Assembly: GCA_947184155.2 (NCBI GenBank)
Contig: CAMXCT020006767.1
Span: 124,001-188,000 of the forward strand
Origin: Cladocopium goreaui
Taxonomy: Eukaryota; Sar; Dinophyceae; Suessiales; Symbiodiniaceae
DNA length: 64,000 bases
Direction: 5' to 3'
Part shown: positions 28,501-39,644 of the stretch, in pieces
Layout of the letters: the number at the start of each line of letters is the position of its first letter
Position numbering within the stretch: position 1 is the first letter of the stretch
Made by a program: the position numbers and the translations under genes
The notes under the pieces: generated by a model
Seen by the model: the letters and a program-made list of their open reading frames with translations, nothing else
The model's database searches: none
What the model was told of the DNA's origin: nothing

Positions 28501-28847
28501 GACAGCATCACAGCATCTATTACAAAAAAACTAGACACCATCACGGCATCTATAAGGGAAAAAAATCTAGACACCATCACGGCATCTATAAAAACAAGAA
28601 CTCTAGACACCATCACGGCATCCATTACAAAAAAACTAGACACCATCACGGCATCTATAAGGGAAAGAAATCTAGACACCATCACGGCATCTATTAAAAA
28701 AAGAAATCTAGACACCATCGCGGCATCTATTACTAAAAAAACTAGACACAATCATGGCACCCCAAAAAAAGAAATCTAGACACCATCATGGCATCTATCA
28801 AAGTTTCTAGACACCATCACGGCATCTATAGACACCATCACGGCATC
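28501..28847. repeat. Array 3 of the 17-bp quasi-palindrome
   Basis: Eleven units, mostly exactly GACACCATCACGGCATC, separated by 17-24 bp AT-rich spacers that often contain CTATAA or TCTAGA. The array overlaps the end of the Gln/Pro-rich frame and supplies its last 20 codons. Confidence 0.9.
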
Positions 28848-30635
28848 TCTCAACCCCACTCCCCCAACCCAACACTCCTTAGTCTGAGCCATCATGTCGG
28901 ACCACTTCATCCCTTCTATCCTTTCTTTGTATTTTCTCTTTGCTGGCCTTTTGTAGTTCTGCTTTCTCTTCTGTCCATGACCTTTTCCTTTCTTTCCACT
29001 CCCTTTTCCTTTCTTTCCACTCCATTTTCCTTTCTGCCCACCTCCCTTTTCTTCTTCCTCCTCTTCCTCTTCATCTTCTGGCGCTTCTGGGGTCCCTTCT
29101 TTATCATCTTCATTTTCATGATCTTCCTCTTTTGCTTCCTCCTTTGGCAGAGGGAGTTCTGCCATTGCCTTGGCTACCAGCTTTTCCAGCTCTGCCTGCA
29201 CTGGGCTTTTGGGCAGAGTCTTTCGGGGCTTGCTGCTGCTTGAGGCTTTGCTGGTGCCGGAGAGCAGCGGTTGCTCCTGCTGGGGCGGTGCCTCCATTGG
29301 AGGGGGCTGTTGTTGCTGCTGCTGGTGCTGCATCTGTGGCGGGTGCTGCTGGTGCTGCCTCTGTGGCGGGGGCTCCTGCTGGGGCGGTGCCTCCATTGGA
29401 GGGGGCTGTTGTTGCTGCTGCTGGTGCTGCATCTGTGGCGGGTGCTGCTGGTGCTGCCTCTGTGGCGGGGGCTGCTGCTGGTGCTGCCTCTGTGGTGGGG
29501 GCTGCTGCTGTTGTTGCTGCTGCAACATCTGATGATGCAGCTGTTGCTGCTGCATCATCAGCTGCTGTTGCATCATCAGCCGCTGCTGCTGCTGCTGCAG
29601 CATCGCTGGCTGCTGCTGCTGCAGCATCGCTGGCTGCTGGTGTTGCTGCATCGCTGGCTGGATTGGCCGTGCAGGCCATGGGGGCTGATGCTGCTCTGTC
29701 AGGCGTGGGACGCTCATGGGGGGGTGTGGCGGCTGATGCCAGGCTGGGGGTGGCGGCCCGGCAGCCTGCTGTGGTGGCCCGGCAGGCTTCTGCTGCTGCT
29801 GCATCGGTGCAGCCTGCTGCTTTGGCGGGGCTGGGGGTGGCGGCCCGCCGGGCTTCTGCTGCTGCTGCATCGGTGCAGCCTGCTGCTTCTGCTGCTGCTG
29901 TGGCTGATTTGGCGGACCTGGGGGTGGCGACCCGCCATGCTTGTGCTTTGCAGGCTGCGGTGGCCCGGCGGGCTTCTGCTGCTGCTGCATGGGTGCAGCC
30001 TGCTGCTTTGGCGGGGCTGGGGGTGGCGGCCCGCCGGGCTTCTGCTGCTGCTGCATCGGTGCAGCCTGCTGCTTCTGCTGCTGCTGTGGCTGATTTGGCG
30101 GACCTGGGGGTGGCGACCCGCCATGCTTGTGCTTTGCAGGCTGCGGTGGCCCGGCGGGCTTCTGCTGCTGCTGCATGGGTGCAGCCTGCTGCTTCTGCTG
30201 CTGCTGTGGCTGATTTGGCAGAGCTGAGGGTGGCGGCCCGCCGTGCTTTGCAGCCCGCGGTGGCCCGGCGGGCTTCTGCTGCTGCTGCATCGGTGCAGCC
30301 TGCTGCTTCTGCTGTTGCTGCTTTGGCGGCGTCACCGGCTGCTGCTGTTTCGGCGGTGTCACCGGTTGCTGCTTCCCCAGCATGCGTGGGGCGCTAGGTT
30401 CCGTGGGCATCTTCTTTGGGGCTATGGCCGGTATGGCTTTTTGTTTTGCCTCATGGGGTGGGGCCTTTGGCTTCTCCTTCGGCCGGGCTTCCTCTTTCAG
30501 TGGGGCTTGTGGCTCTTTTGGCTCCTCCTTCGGCCGGGCTTCTGGTTTCTCCTTCTGTCCGGAGTCTGGCTCCTCCTTCTTTGGGGCTTTTGTTGTAGAT
30601 CTGGAATTCAAGGTAGGTAAGACGAAGATTACCAT
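28776..30635 (-). CDS. Gln/Pro-rich low-complexity protein, 5' end replaced
   Basis: Minus-strand open frame of 619 codons. Order from the N-terminus: Lys/Glu/Pro-rich segment (about 30580-30380); Gln/Pro/Gly-rich tandem repeats of 62 aa (186-bp DNA period, e.g. units at 29911 and 30097); poly-Gln; a second repeat block of 33 aa (99-bp period near 29280-29480); an acidic Glu run; and a Lys/Gly-rich basic end (GKKGKGSGKKGKG). The first 15 codons are antisense to copia pol, so the true N-terminus was lost at a junction near 30595. The last codons come from the palindrome array. The product is probably disordered. No family is recognised, and it could be a real nuclear protein or a long repeat-driven frame. 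Confidence 0.4.
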   Translation of the reverse strand: MVIFVLPTLNSRSTTKAPKKEEPDSGQKEKPEARPKEEPKEPQAPLKEEARPKEKPKAPPHEAKQKAIPAIAPKKMPTEPSAPRMLGKQQPVTPPKQQQPVTPPKQQQQKQQAAPMQQQQKPAGPPRAAKHGGPPPSALPNQPQQQQKQQAAPMQQQQKPAGPPQPAKHKHGGSPPPGPPNQPQQQQKQQAAPMQQQQKPGGPPPPAPPKQQAAPMQQQQKPAGPPQPAKHKHGGSPPPGPPNQPQQQQKQQAAPMQQQQKPGGPPPPAPPKQQAAPMQQQQKPAGPPQQAAGPPPPAWHQPPHPPMSVPRLTEQHQPPWPARPIQPAMQQHQQPAMLQQQQPAMLQQQQQRLMMQQQLMMQQQQLHHQMLQQQQQQQPPPQRQHQQQPPPQRQHQQHPPQMQHQQQQQQPPPMEAPPQQEPPPQRQHQQHPPQMQHQQQQQQPPPMEAPPQQEQPLLSGTSKASSSSKPRKTLPKSPVQAELEKLVAKAMAELPLPKEEAKEEDHENEDDKEGTPEAPEDEEEEEEEEKGGGQKGKWSGKKGKGSGKKGKGHGQKRKQNYKRPAKRKYKERIEGMKWSDMMAQTKECWVGGVGLRDAVMVSIDAVMVSRNFDRCHDGV

Positions 30636-33600
30636 GAAGCGTGTAGTAGTGGTAGGAATTCCTTTGAATGTGATCTCAACTTACGCCCTTTTGGAAACTG
30701 GTTGGAAGACCGTCCTTGGCAATGCTGAGGAGAGTGGATTGTTTTTGAAGAAATTGAAACTTCCTTTGAAGATTTCTGAGAGAGCATGGTGGCTGAAAGT
30801 CAGTTTGCTTTCAAAGCACAAGAGTGGTGTGAAGGGTTCTGGACCAGCACCGATGGACTTGAGCACCATGAACACTGGAAACACTGTGAACACTGACAGC
30901 ACTGAAACGAAACAAACCAAACGAAACACTTGTTGTGGTTGTAGTTCAGTTGCAGCAGTTGTCCCTGAGGATGTTGTGGCTAAGGACCTGGTAACTAAGG
31001 GAACTAAGGACTCTTTGACTAAGGACCCTGTGAATCATGTTGCCACTCAGGAGGTTGCGCAGGTCACCAAGGGTAGGTCAGGAGGTTCTGCCAAGGTCAA
31101 GGTCAAACGTCGGGAGCTTCAGATGAAGAGTGCAGACATGTTGCAGTCGTTTTCCTATGTTTGTAGGATGTTTCATTTTGGAAGCAGTCGCCTTTTTCAG
31201 CATGTTTTTGATGATCATGAGCCCAATACCATTGAAACAGACGTTTTGTTTAAGACAAACGTTGAAACAAACGATGAAACGACAGACAGTGAAGATGATT
31301 TCATGTCGTGTTGTGCATCTGAAACGACAGACAGTGATGATGATTACATGTCATGTTGTGATTTTGAAGAGTTTTGTCAAGAAGACCATGACACATCTGG
31401 ATACATGGAGTGGAAATACCATGAAGGGAGGACAGGTTCAGGTCAATCTGATCGGAAATGCAGGCGTGACTGGACATTTGTGGACCCTTGTTTTAGGATG
31501 ATGCGTGGTTTTCCTCAGGTGGAGGACTTGACACAGGATGAAGTTGATGACAGTGATGTCATGGGTGATAGACCTCAGGCAGGTGAGGTTTCTGAAGTTG
31601 GTTCCCCATCACTTGCCAATTCAGAAGATTTGGAGGGTTGGGGTCCCCATGAACCTGGTTTGCCAGAACGCCCAGACACACCAGATGGTCCAGAGGGATC
31701 AGATCTGGAGTGCACTGTCCCTGAATTGGGTGATGGACGTCTCAGGCTGGAACATGAGTGCAGGGGCCATTGGCCTTATGACAGGGGATGTGATGATTGC
31801 GTGCAGTCAAGAGAACGCGCACCTGCTAGGAGAGTAGGGCATAAGCATGAAACACCCCACAGTCTTGCTGCTGATTTCCTTTTTGTAGCAGGGAAACATT
31901 GGAAAGTTCTGGTCCTGTTGATGGTTCACACTGGGATGGTTGGCATGGTGGTTTGTGGAGGTGACAAAGAACGTGACGTGCAGTCAACTGCAGCAGTTCT
32001 CAATGAGATTGGTGTTGGAGGGTTGTCTGTAGAAGTAGCTACTGACAATGAGGCAGCACTAAAATCTTTGGTTGAAAGAGGCCTTGCAGCTAGTTCAGCA
32101 CGAGGCTATCACTGGAGAAACATTTCAGAGGCAAAACCCCAGGCAAAAGGCATCGAGAGAGCCGTTTGCATCATGAAAGAAGGGATCTATGCCAATTGGT
32201 TGGCACTTGAACGCCATTGCAATGCCAGGATTGCGTTGGAATCCCCCCTTTTGGGATATCTGGTGGGACATGTCTATAGGACGTACAACGCATACTGTGA
32301 GGGAAAGGCTGGGAGCACCCCCTTAGAACGTTTGAGAGAGAAACGGGGAGGTCAGGCACCTAGGTCTTATCCTTTTGGGGCAGTTGGGTTTTTGAAACCA
32401 ATTCACCCTTCAAAATGGCCTGGTCAGCGTTTGGTGTTGTGTCATTTTCTCGGCATGAGGTATGTGACTGGTGGAGGTTGTTTGGGGTACCCGTTTTCTG
32501 TTGATGCTGAAGGGTATCGAGAGGTGATCAAGGGTCACTCTTTCAAACTGAAGGAACCTCTCCAGTATGATGTTGAATCTCTTTTTCCTCTTTTGGCAGG
32601 TGTCAGGCCACAGGACTTCCCAGAACCACGTCTTGAGGCCCCACAGGCAGAACAGGCCTTACCCCCACCTGATTTTCCACCAGAGTTGGATCCATCAGTT
32701 TTCCCAAGGGATGAGGTGTCTCCACAGCCCATTGCAGATGGAGCTGATGGTATGGATGTAGATGCAGGTGAGGTAGGTGGAGGTCCTGAGCCCATGACGA
32801 TCGACAGGGTCGATGAGGCTTCAGAAGGGGAAGGATCTGAGGAGGAAGAAGGGGATACGTGGTTGAACAACCTTATTCTGCAAACACAAGCTGATGTGTG
32901 GAACACTTTTTGTTTGAGAGAGTCTGGTTGTGTTTTCCCTGTTGGTGAGGGAAATGGTGATTTCTTTGTAGAGGACTTTGGAGGTCAAAAGGTTCGGGTC
33001 AATATCCCTGAAAGTTCTTTTGACGAGCTCACTGGAGCTGCTTTAGACTTTGAACAGGTGAAACAGGGAATGAAAACTGAGGTACAGCAGCTTGAACGAC
33101 TGAAGGTCGGGCGCTGCCTTGTTGAACGTGACGGCCGGGCACTAGCTAAGGAAAAGCAAGTCACGGTCTTGACCTCACGTTGGGTGTTAACCCAAAAGAC
33201 CTCAGAAATCGTTCGGTGTCGCCTTGTAGTGAGAGACTTCGCTACGGGAGGGACCTCAGCCTTGAATGCTGGGATCTACGCGCCAACGTCGTCGTTGGAC
33301 GGTCTTCGTTGTGTGCTCGCAGTCTCCGTGGTGAAAGATCTCAGTTTGCTGACTGCTGATGTTTCTGTGGCGTTCATGCATGCGCCAGTGGAAGCTGAAG
33401 CTTGTGACTTAGCGTTACTTCCGGCGAACCTCACAATCAAGGGATGTCGAGTGATCGCATGGCTAGGGAAAGCCATGAATGGGCTCAGGCGAGCCCCACT
33501 GTTGTGGTTTCTCGAATTGCAGCGGGTGGTATATTCCATGGGAGGTCAAGACACCTTTGAGAATACTTTATTCAGGTTGCAGACGCCCAATGGAATGCTT

Positions 33601-34011
33601 TTAGTGCTGGTGTACGTCGACGACTTACTCGTCGCGGCTGAAAGTCCGCAAGAAGGTGAATCGTTTTTGCAACAGTTGCAGAAGATTTGGCGAATAAAAC
33701 TTACTGGAAGGATTCCAGCGCTTGAAGATTTAGCCGATAGAGCTATGTTCCAGCAACCGGCAAACTATTTCTCTGATGCTGCGCTGCAAGAACATTGGAG
33801 GGACCTTGACTTCCCCAGCAGGAAGCTTAGGCGTCGTCCCACTCAAGTTGATCTTGCCGAATTTAAAGCCAGAAAAGCTGATTTGCGGCGAACCGCTGCA
33901 GCACAAGAGCAACTTACTCCAGTCTCCTTCGCCCTCGAGAATAGCTGGACTGAAACCGTACAAGACGACAAAACTTTTTACCACAATAATACCGTGCTCC
34001 GTATGACGTAG
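30598..34011 (+). pseudogene. Ty1/copia pol: integrase and reverse transcriptase, RNase H lost
   Basis: Open plus-strand frame without internal stops. Gag and protease are missing; sequence begins in the post-protease segment (PLNVISTYALLETGWKTVLG). An acidic linker with repeated ETTDSxDDxMSCC follows (31290-31360). The integrase has a zinc motif ending CDDC (near 31790), then Asp in SLAADF (about 31870), Asp in VATDNEA (32040) and Glu in KGIERAV (about 32150), the D,D-E triad. Reverse transcriptase starts near SRWVLTQK (33175) and has the catalytic YVDD at 33613-33624. After LTGRIP (33715) the RNase H domain is absent and an unrelated charged 90-aa tail runs to the stop at 34011. The frame being open suggests recent loss or domestication, but 5' and 3' truncation make transposition impossible. 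Confidence 0.85.
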
Positions 34012-36718
34012 ATTGCCTCTCCCCCCTCCTCTTCTCCCCCGCCCCCTTTGTCTCACTCCTGAGTGGCACCGGCTTTCCGTCTCCCGCCTCGTAATTGCTA
34101 CAGGCCCTCGTCACTCCATCCTTTTTGCTTGTCTCACTGTGAAAGGGGTCGCCACGCCCCTCCATTCGTGTTTTCAATTCCTTCGTGTTGGTTACTTGGG
34201 TGACTCTCCATCTGGCTGGCTCCTTGGCCTTTGTCCCCTTCTTGTTTTGCTGGTTGCCTCTGTCCTGCTGATGTTTCTGTCTTGGTTCTCGTTGCCTCTT
34301 CGTCGGTTCGTGCCTTCTCTCTCTTTTCCGTCCTCTTTTTGGTGGTTTGTGTTTTTGGTGCTCCCTTGCGGTTGCCCTCCCTCCCTTTCCCCTCCCCCCT
34401 TGGCCCATGGTGGTGCTGTTTCGTGGTTCAGTGGGATCCCCCCTCTGTTGTCTCCGCTTGGGTATCTGGTTGTAGTCGCAACGGCCTGGGCGTCTGGCCT
34501 GTTGGTAATGCCTCATGATCTGTACTTTGTGCGTTCATGTGCTGCTACTGGCTGGTCTGGAGATTGGGTATGCCCTGTTTCCTTTCTTCATCGCGCTGCA
34601 TGGCAACAAAGGCTTCGGCCCTGTGTGGGGCACTGCCCTCTACACCATGCTGCGCCTGTTGTATTTGGTTCCTGGCTTTCCCCTTCTGAGTTGGCTGCTG
34701 CACCATGCGTGGCCCCACGTCACCACCCGTGATGCCGTAGCGCAGCGTGTGTCCTCATGCTGCTAATTCTCCTGCCTGTCTTCTCCTGCCTTCCCTGGGC
34801 GCTCTTTCTCTCTGCTGCTGTTTTCGCTTGCCTGTGTTTTGTTGGTTTGTTTGTTTTGTTTCTTGATGTGGTTCTTTATTTGGCCGCGCTGTCCCTACTG
34901 AGGCTAATACGGTGAACATCCTAGGCCCACAGCTCTGATATGCTTATAGAAGTGCACCTTCGCGTCCACAGACCGGATGAGTTGGTGCACTTAAATAGCC
35001 TAAGGACTCCCTACTCATGTTGGTTCATTGCTTCCTGTTTATGTTAATGTTGGCATGTTTATGATTTCTTGCGTGACACTAAGGTGACTAAGGTCCACAG
35101 AGAGCTGCCAACCAAGCAGCAAGTCACCCAACTAAGGAACTCCTAAGGTGCAATCCTCCTTCCCGTTTCTCTTTTTGGAAGGCTGCTTACCCTGAATTCG
35201 TTTGGCTGCTTTTGCCTTTCCTTTGGCTTGCTTGCTGGCTTCTCTTGTTGCTGCTCTGGGGGTAGCGGTATAGCCGGCCGATGCCATGGACTAGACTGCA
35301 CTGCAGCGAGTAGAACTGGTGCTGTCCAGGGCCGCTCCCTGCCGTGCTGACTAGGGCACCCGCGCGCAGCAAAGCCTGCCCTCATGGCTCGTTCTGGTAT
35401 TGGAATCATCAGACAACTGCCCCACTCATTGGGTGAGTGGATGCTATTTGCTGTACTTTCTGCTCCAGATGAGCCTATTTTCCACTTTATAGCACTCTGC
35501 TGCATACACTGGATGATGGCGATGTTCCTCAATAAGTGTCTGAACAGTATGTGCTATGTTACAATCGTTTTTGCCCCCTCAGCTTGCAGAATTTGATTAC
35601 GCTTTTACTGAGACGACTTTTTTGGTAGGTCTCTCAGGTTTGTGCGGGCAGCTTGGCCCTGCCGGAGGTTTTGTCTGGGCCTGCAGTGCTGTTCCCTCTC
35701 GGGACGGCACTGCTGCAAACAACTCATTGACCTACATGGGTCTGACGACAGAGCTAAGACTTGTCTTTGGATTCTCGTAGCCTACTGCGGACTGAGCCTC
35801 AAAGCTTTCTTGGCAACAGCAAGAACGACCGAAGCGGAAGAACCCTATGGATGCTTGGAAAAGCACATCTGAGAGGGGTGGCTGCCGTAGTGTATAGTTT
35901 GTCAATAGAACGTTTCAGTTTGTCGTTACTATCAACAGTCAACAGTTGCACAGATTTTCACGCTGTTTGCTGGGCCGTTGACTAGCTAACTAGTTTCAAA
36001 GTGCATGTTTCAACGACACGGTGGGATTTCCCTCCGTGTCCAAGGCAAATCCTGTGGTTTTTGGTGTGGGCGTTTTTGGTTGTGGCTCCGGCCCCTTTCT
36101 TTGTTTGCTTTGCTGTTTCCCCTGCTGGCGAAACGCAAATCTGGCCGGAGGATTTGCGTGTCGTCGCTGCTGTTTTTGGCTTCTTGTTGGTTTTTGATTT
36201 GCCGAGAGATTATGGAACCAAGGTGTTTCATAATGTTTTTAATTTGTTTACCCGCTTCTCTCAATGTTAGGACCGAGCCTCAGAGCGAAATTGGCCGCAA
36301 CAGAGGGGAAAAAAAAGTGGAAAGACATGCCAAGCAGATGACATCATTGGAACGCGCAGTGAACCGGAATGGCCTGGCGCAACGTGCAAAGAGCCCAATC
36401 TCACTCGCACTGCGTGCGGTTGACATATTTGGGAAAAGACTGCATAGGTAGCGTCATAAAATGAAGAAGCTGTGACTGCGTCGCTAGAAAATGCTGCCTG
36501 ATGCCAGCACTCCGAGGCTTGTTGATTGATGTGTGTGGGCAGACGAGGGAATGTACCACAAACAATGATGTGTTGCAGACGAAAGTTGATTGATGCCTGT
36601 CACGTTGATTGATGTGTAGAGCGTTGTAGAAATTGATTTGGTTGAAGCTTTGGAAACCACTGTACCCTGTTTGGAACCGAGAAATTTGGGTATCAAGACC
36701 TCAATAGTGTTGCCTGGG
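34012..36718. other. No supported gene
   Basis: 34012-34900 is C/T-rich on the plus strand and leaves both strands open for 200 codons, but with low-complexity composition. 35143-35532 has a minus-strand frame of 129 codons without recognisable features. 36302-36312 is a short A-run. This stretch could include UTR or LTR remains of an element related to the coiled-coil gene at 36719. Confidence 0.4.
34950..34992. other. Stem-loop, 9-bp perfect stem
   Basis: AAGTGCACC at 34950-34958 pairs perfectly with GGTGCACTT at 34984-34992 around a 25-nt loop. No poly-T or other terminator context; function unknown. Confidence 0.55.
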
Positions 36719-37033
36719 ATGGATGCCAGAGATAGTGCCAGAGACAATGCCATGTATGAGGCAGAAAATGATCAACTCATTGGCAAGCTCATCGAGCTAG
36801 AACGCACCACAAGTGCATTGAGGTTAGTGCAGACGTTAGTCGTACTTCTGGAGCGGTTGATACCGCTGTTGGAAGAGATCAGGGCAATTGGCCGCAACAG
36901 TTTGGCTGTCATCGCTATGCTGAAAGATAATCTCCTGAGCGTAGAAGCGGAGTTACAGCAACGATCATGCGAAGTACGAGAACAAATACTAGCAAGGTAT
37001 CATAGAGCGTTGACAGGCTGGCGAGAGCAATGA
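36719..37033 (+). CDS. Small coiled-coil protein, 104 aa, homolog of LTR-element cargo
   Basis: Intact frame; start chosen at ATG 36719 (MDARDSARDNAM) because the homolog in the LTR element begins at the equivalent MDNRDNR. The product is almost entirely helical with Leu/Ile heptads (LVQTLVVLLERLIPLLEEIR) and an Arg/Tyr-containing end (EQILARYHRALTGWREQ). Similarity to 11129-10841 runs over most of the length with conservative changes, which argues that it is a genuine protein. Function unknown; an oligomeric, gag-like or scaffold role is possible. No LTR was identified around this copy. Confidence 0.6.
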   Translation: MDARDSARDNAMYEAENDQLIGKLIELERTTSALRLVQTLVVLLERLIPLLEEIRAIGRNSLAVIAMLKDNLLSVEAELQQRSCEVREQILARYHRALTGWREQ

Positions 37034-38761
37034 AGTGAGTTTGTATTCGGCCGCATTGACGTCCTCAGACACACTAGCCGCGCGCATTGTTGACTCACTG
37101 TGGGAGGACATGCGCAGCGAATCTTTTGTCAGCTCTCATCTCATGATTGACTCAGTGTGGGAAGACATGAATGACGACGGCCACCGCATCTTTTGTTGGC
37201 TGCCAGACCCATGGTTGACCCAATGTGGGAAGACTGGGGTCGCGACGACCAAATCAAAGCTGTTCGTGACATGTGTAGAGTTTGCCCCACTGTGGAAAGA
37301 AGTGCTACAGGTCTTGTCAGCATTTTGATCACAGCGAAAATATGGCATTCGTGCGGCAAACTGCATTTTATCGTTTCTGCACATTTGCTTTGACAGCCAG
37401 CTCCATATACGCGTTCTGTCCTTTTGCGGCCAGGTACTTTTCCGCTCTGTTGAAGTCGATGCCAACAACTGCAGGCTGCGCTGCAGATCTCTACCAAAGA
37501 ACTATTTTATTTTTTGCGCGGCACCTTGAATTTTAGTGTGGCACTCGTGTGGCATTCGGGCGGCGACATTAAATTCGAGACCATCTATACGGTTGATCAA
37601 TAAGATATCTACTGTGGTTAAGCTATGTAGAATAGATTGGTTCTTTGGGTTCATAATGTGCCAAGATATTGCAGCTGTCATGTAGTAACAAGATAGCACG
37701 CATGAAGCCTCTGTGTCTTGCAACTGGCGCAGGTGCCCATCCAGTGAGCTTCTTGGACGGAGGACAGGCGCGTGTCGCACGGCCCGACAATGAGTCAAGC
37801 AGTCTATGTCCTCGGGAGCAAAGGTTTGACCGAAAATGTGGGAAGAAGCGTGTGCAGATGCCTGGCGAACCGACACCTATGTGAATGTTCGCGACGCCTG
37901 TGTATTTCTGAACTTTGTGGTTGCTTGACATCTCTGGAAAAACCTGCACAGTTAGCGTCGTAACCATGGTGCTTGCCACTGTGACTGTGTCGTGCCTTGA
38001 CAGGCATGCGCTCTGTACTTGTCTTCCACAGTTGCATTGACAACCAGCTACATTCGTGTTCTACACCTTTTGCGGCCAGGTACATTTCCTCTATGTCATC
38101 ATCGTCGGATTCGTGGCTGTAGGAAAGGCGTGGTTGTCACGTAGCACATCTCGTTGCACCACATGGAGCACAGAAGATCATGGAACACATCACCCAGCCG
38201 ATTCCAGGTCCGCAGTACTGCCGCATGCAGAGCAGCTGACATTGCAGCGCTGGCGAAAAAAATGGTCTGCACTGTCGCGCACACACATCATCTTTCACAC
38301 GCAGCATCTTTCACAGTCTTTCACACGCAACTTTGTCACACACATACAACTACATGGTCGGGCGCTCATAGATGGCCGTATGGTTTCGTGCACTTTCATC
38401 TCAGTTTTGACACAAATGTATGAATGGTGATATGGCAAATCCTCCACGCTGGCCATTCGAAATGCATGTACAACTTCACATGTCCGTGTTCATATCTTGG
38501 CGTGTCATATTTTGACGTCGAAAAAAACTACTTCACTTGAGACACTTTCAGGTGTATTTACTTCAGTGCATGACTTTTATTTTCATCCACCTTTAATCTG
38601 CAAAAAGTTGAGACAGTTGCTCGAGAACCTCGCTTGGATTCTTTCCCAAAAGTGCATGGTTTCTCCATGCCCATTGAAACACTTCTAAAGACACATGCTC
38701 ATGCAAGGTTGCGTCATCTCCTTTTTTATGTTTTCAAAAAATCAGGAAATTCAAGGAAAAA
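37034..38761. other. No gene seen; weak short repeats
   Basis: A TTGACTCAnTGTGGGARGACATG-like unit recurs near 37089, 37146 and 37214. A second weak similarity links 37340-37445 and 38030-38093 (both contain ccttttgcggccaggtac). No coding sequence is supported. Confidence 0.45.
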
Positions 38762-39180
38762 GATGTGTTGAATTCCAAGAAAAGATCTCATGACGTACCA
38801 TCCCAGATGTGTTGAATTCCAAGAAAAGATCTCATGACGTACCATCCCAGATGTGTTGAATTCCAAGAAAAGATCTCATGACGTACCATCCCAGATGTGT
38901 TGAATTCCAAGAAAAGATCTCATGACGTACCATCCCAGATGTGTTGAATTCCAAGAAAAGATCTCATGACGTACCATCCCAGATGTGTTGAATTCCAAGA
39001 AAAGATCTCATGACGTACCCTCCCAGATGTGTTGAATTCCAAGAAAAGATCTCATGACGTACCCTCCCAGATGTGTTGAATTCCAAGAAAAGATCTCATG
39101 ACGTACCATCCCAGATGTGTTGAATTCAAAGAAAAGATCTCATGCCGTACCATCCCAGATGTGTTCAAGTCCAAAGAACG
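38762..39180. repeat. 44-bp minisatellite, 9 full copies plus a partial tenth
   Basis: Units start at 38762 and every 44 bp to 39158. They are nearly identical (a few single-base changes in the last four). Each unit holds a GAATTC and an AGATCT palindrome. No unit-length frame is maintained across copies. Confidence 0.95.
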
Positions 39181-39424
39181 TTATTACACCCCCCCACCCC
39201 CCCGACCCCCACCCCCCCAACCAACACCACGCCAAAAAAACAACAAAAAAAGACAAAAAACAGGTTTCACTGAGGCGAAACAAAAAAAACAAGGAAAAAG
39301 TGCGCTCTCGCTGTGGCGCCAGTGCAGTGAACTAGCAAAAACACTGTTTCGTGACGCGGCCTTCTGCGCGCGCCCAGCCAACTACATACATACATACGTA
39401 CGTACGTACATACATACATACATA
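39181..39424. repeat. C-run, A-rich tract and CATA/CGTA microsatellite
   Basis: C-rich at 39187-39228, A-rich at 39233-39300 and (CATA)n(CGTA)n(CATA)n at 39384-39424. Confidence 0.8.
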
Positions 39425-39513
39425 ATACCTACCGTTTTACCTTCTCGATCTTTCACCACCTCCTTTGTCTTTCCTTCCTTCCCTGTCCCTGCTAAAACCA
39501 TTGAAGCTCATTA

Positions 39514-39550
39514 TTGGAAGAAGTTGACTTGTGGGGTTATCCGGTCCTTT
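39514..39550 (+). other. 37-bp sequence shared with 52019-52055
   Basis: Matches the minus strand of 52019-52055 at 36 of 37 positions (TTGGAAGAAGTTGAC... to ...TTATCCGGTCCTTT). Both copies are preceded by a pyrimidine-rich stretch. The only difference would be a synonymous Thr codon if read as WKKLTCGVIRSF. Confidence 0.6.
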
Positions 39551-39644
39551 CATTGATTTATTACCGAATGGCTCCCATTTCTACCCTGGCAAAACTCAGG
39601 CTTCGCGTACGTGATTCAACTTCCTAGAACGCCTGCATCACTTG

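Noticed and set aside
28501..28847. CRISPR-like regular repeats
   Set aside because: Spacers are short, AT-rich and similar to each other, the context is eukaryotic and no cas genes exist; it is a minisatellite.
28940..30397. Plus-strand Ala/Val- and Leu/Trp-rich frames
   Set aside because: Antisense of the Gln/Pro-rich repeat sequence; composition is typical of complement of CAG/CCN repeats.
33914..34732. Two overlapping 200-codon frames on opposite strands
   Set aside because: Low-complexity C/T-rich DNA leaves both strands open; no motif, no homolog and no start context.
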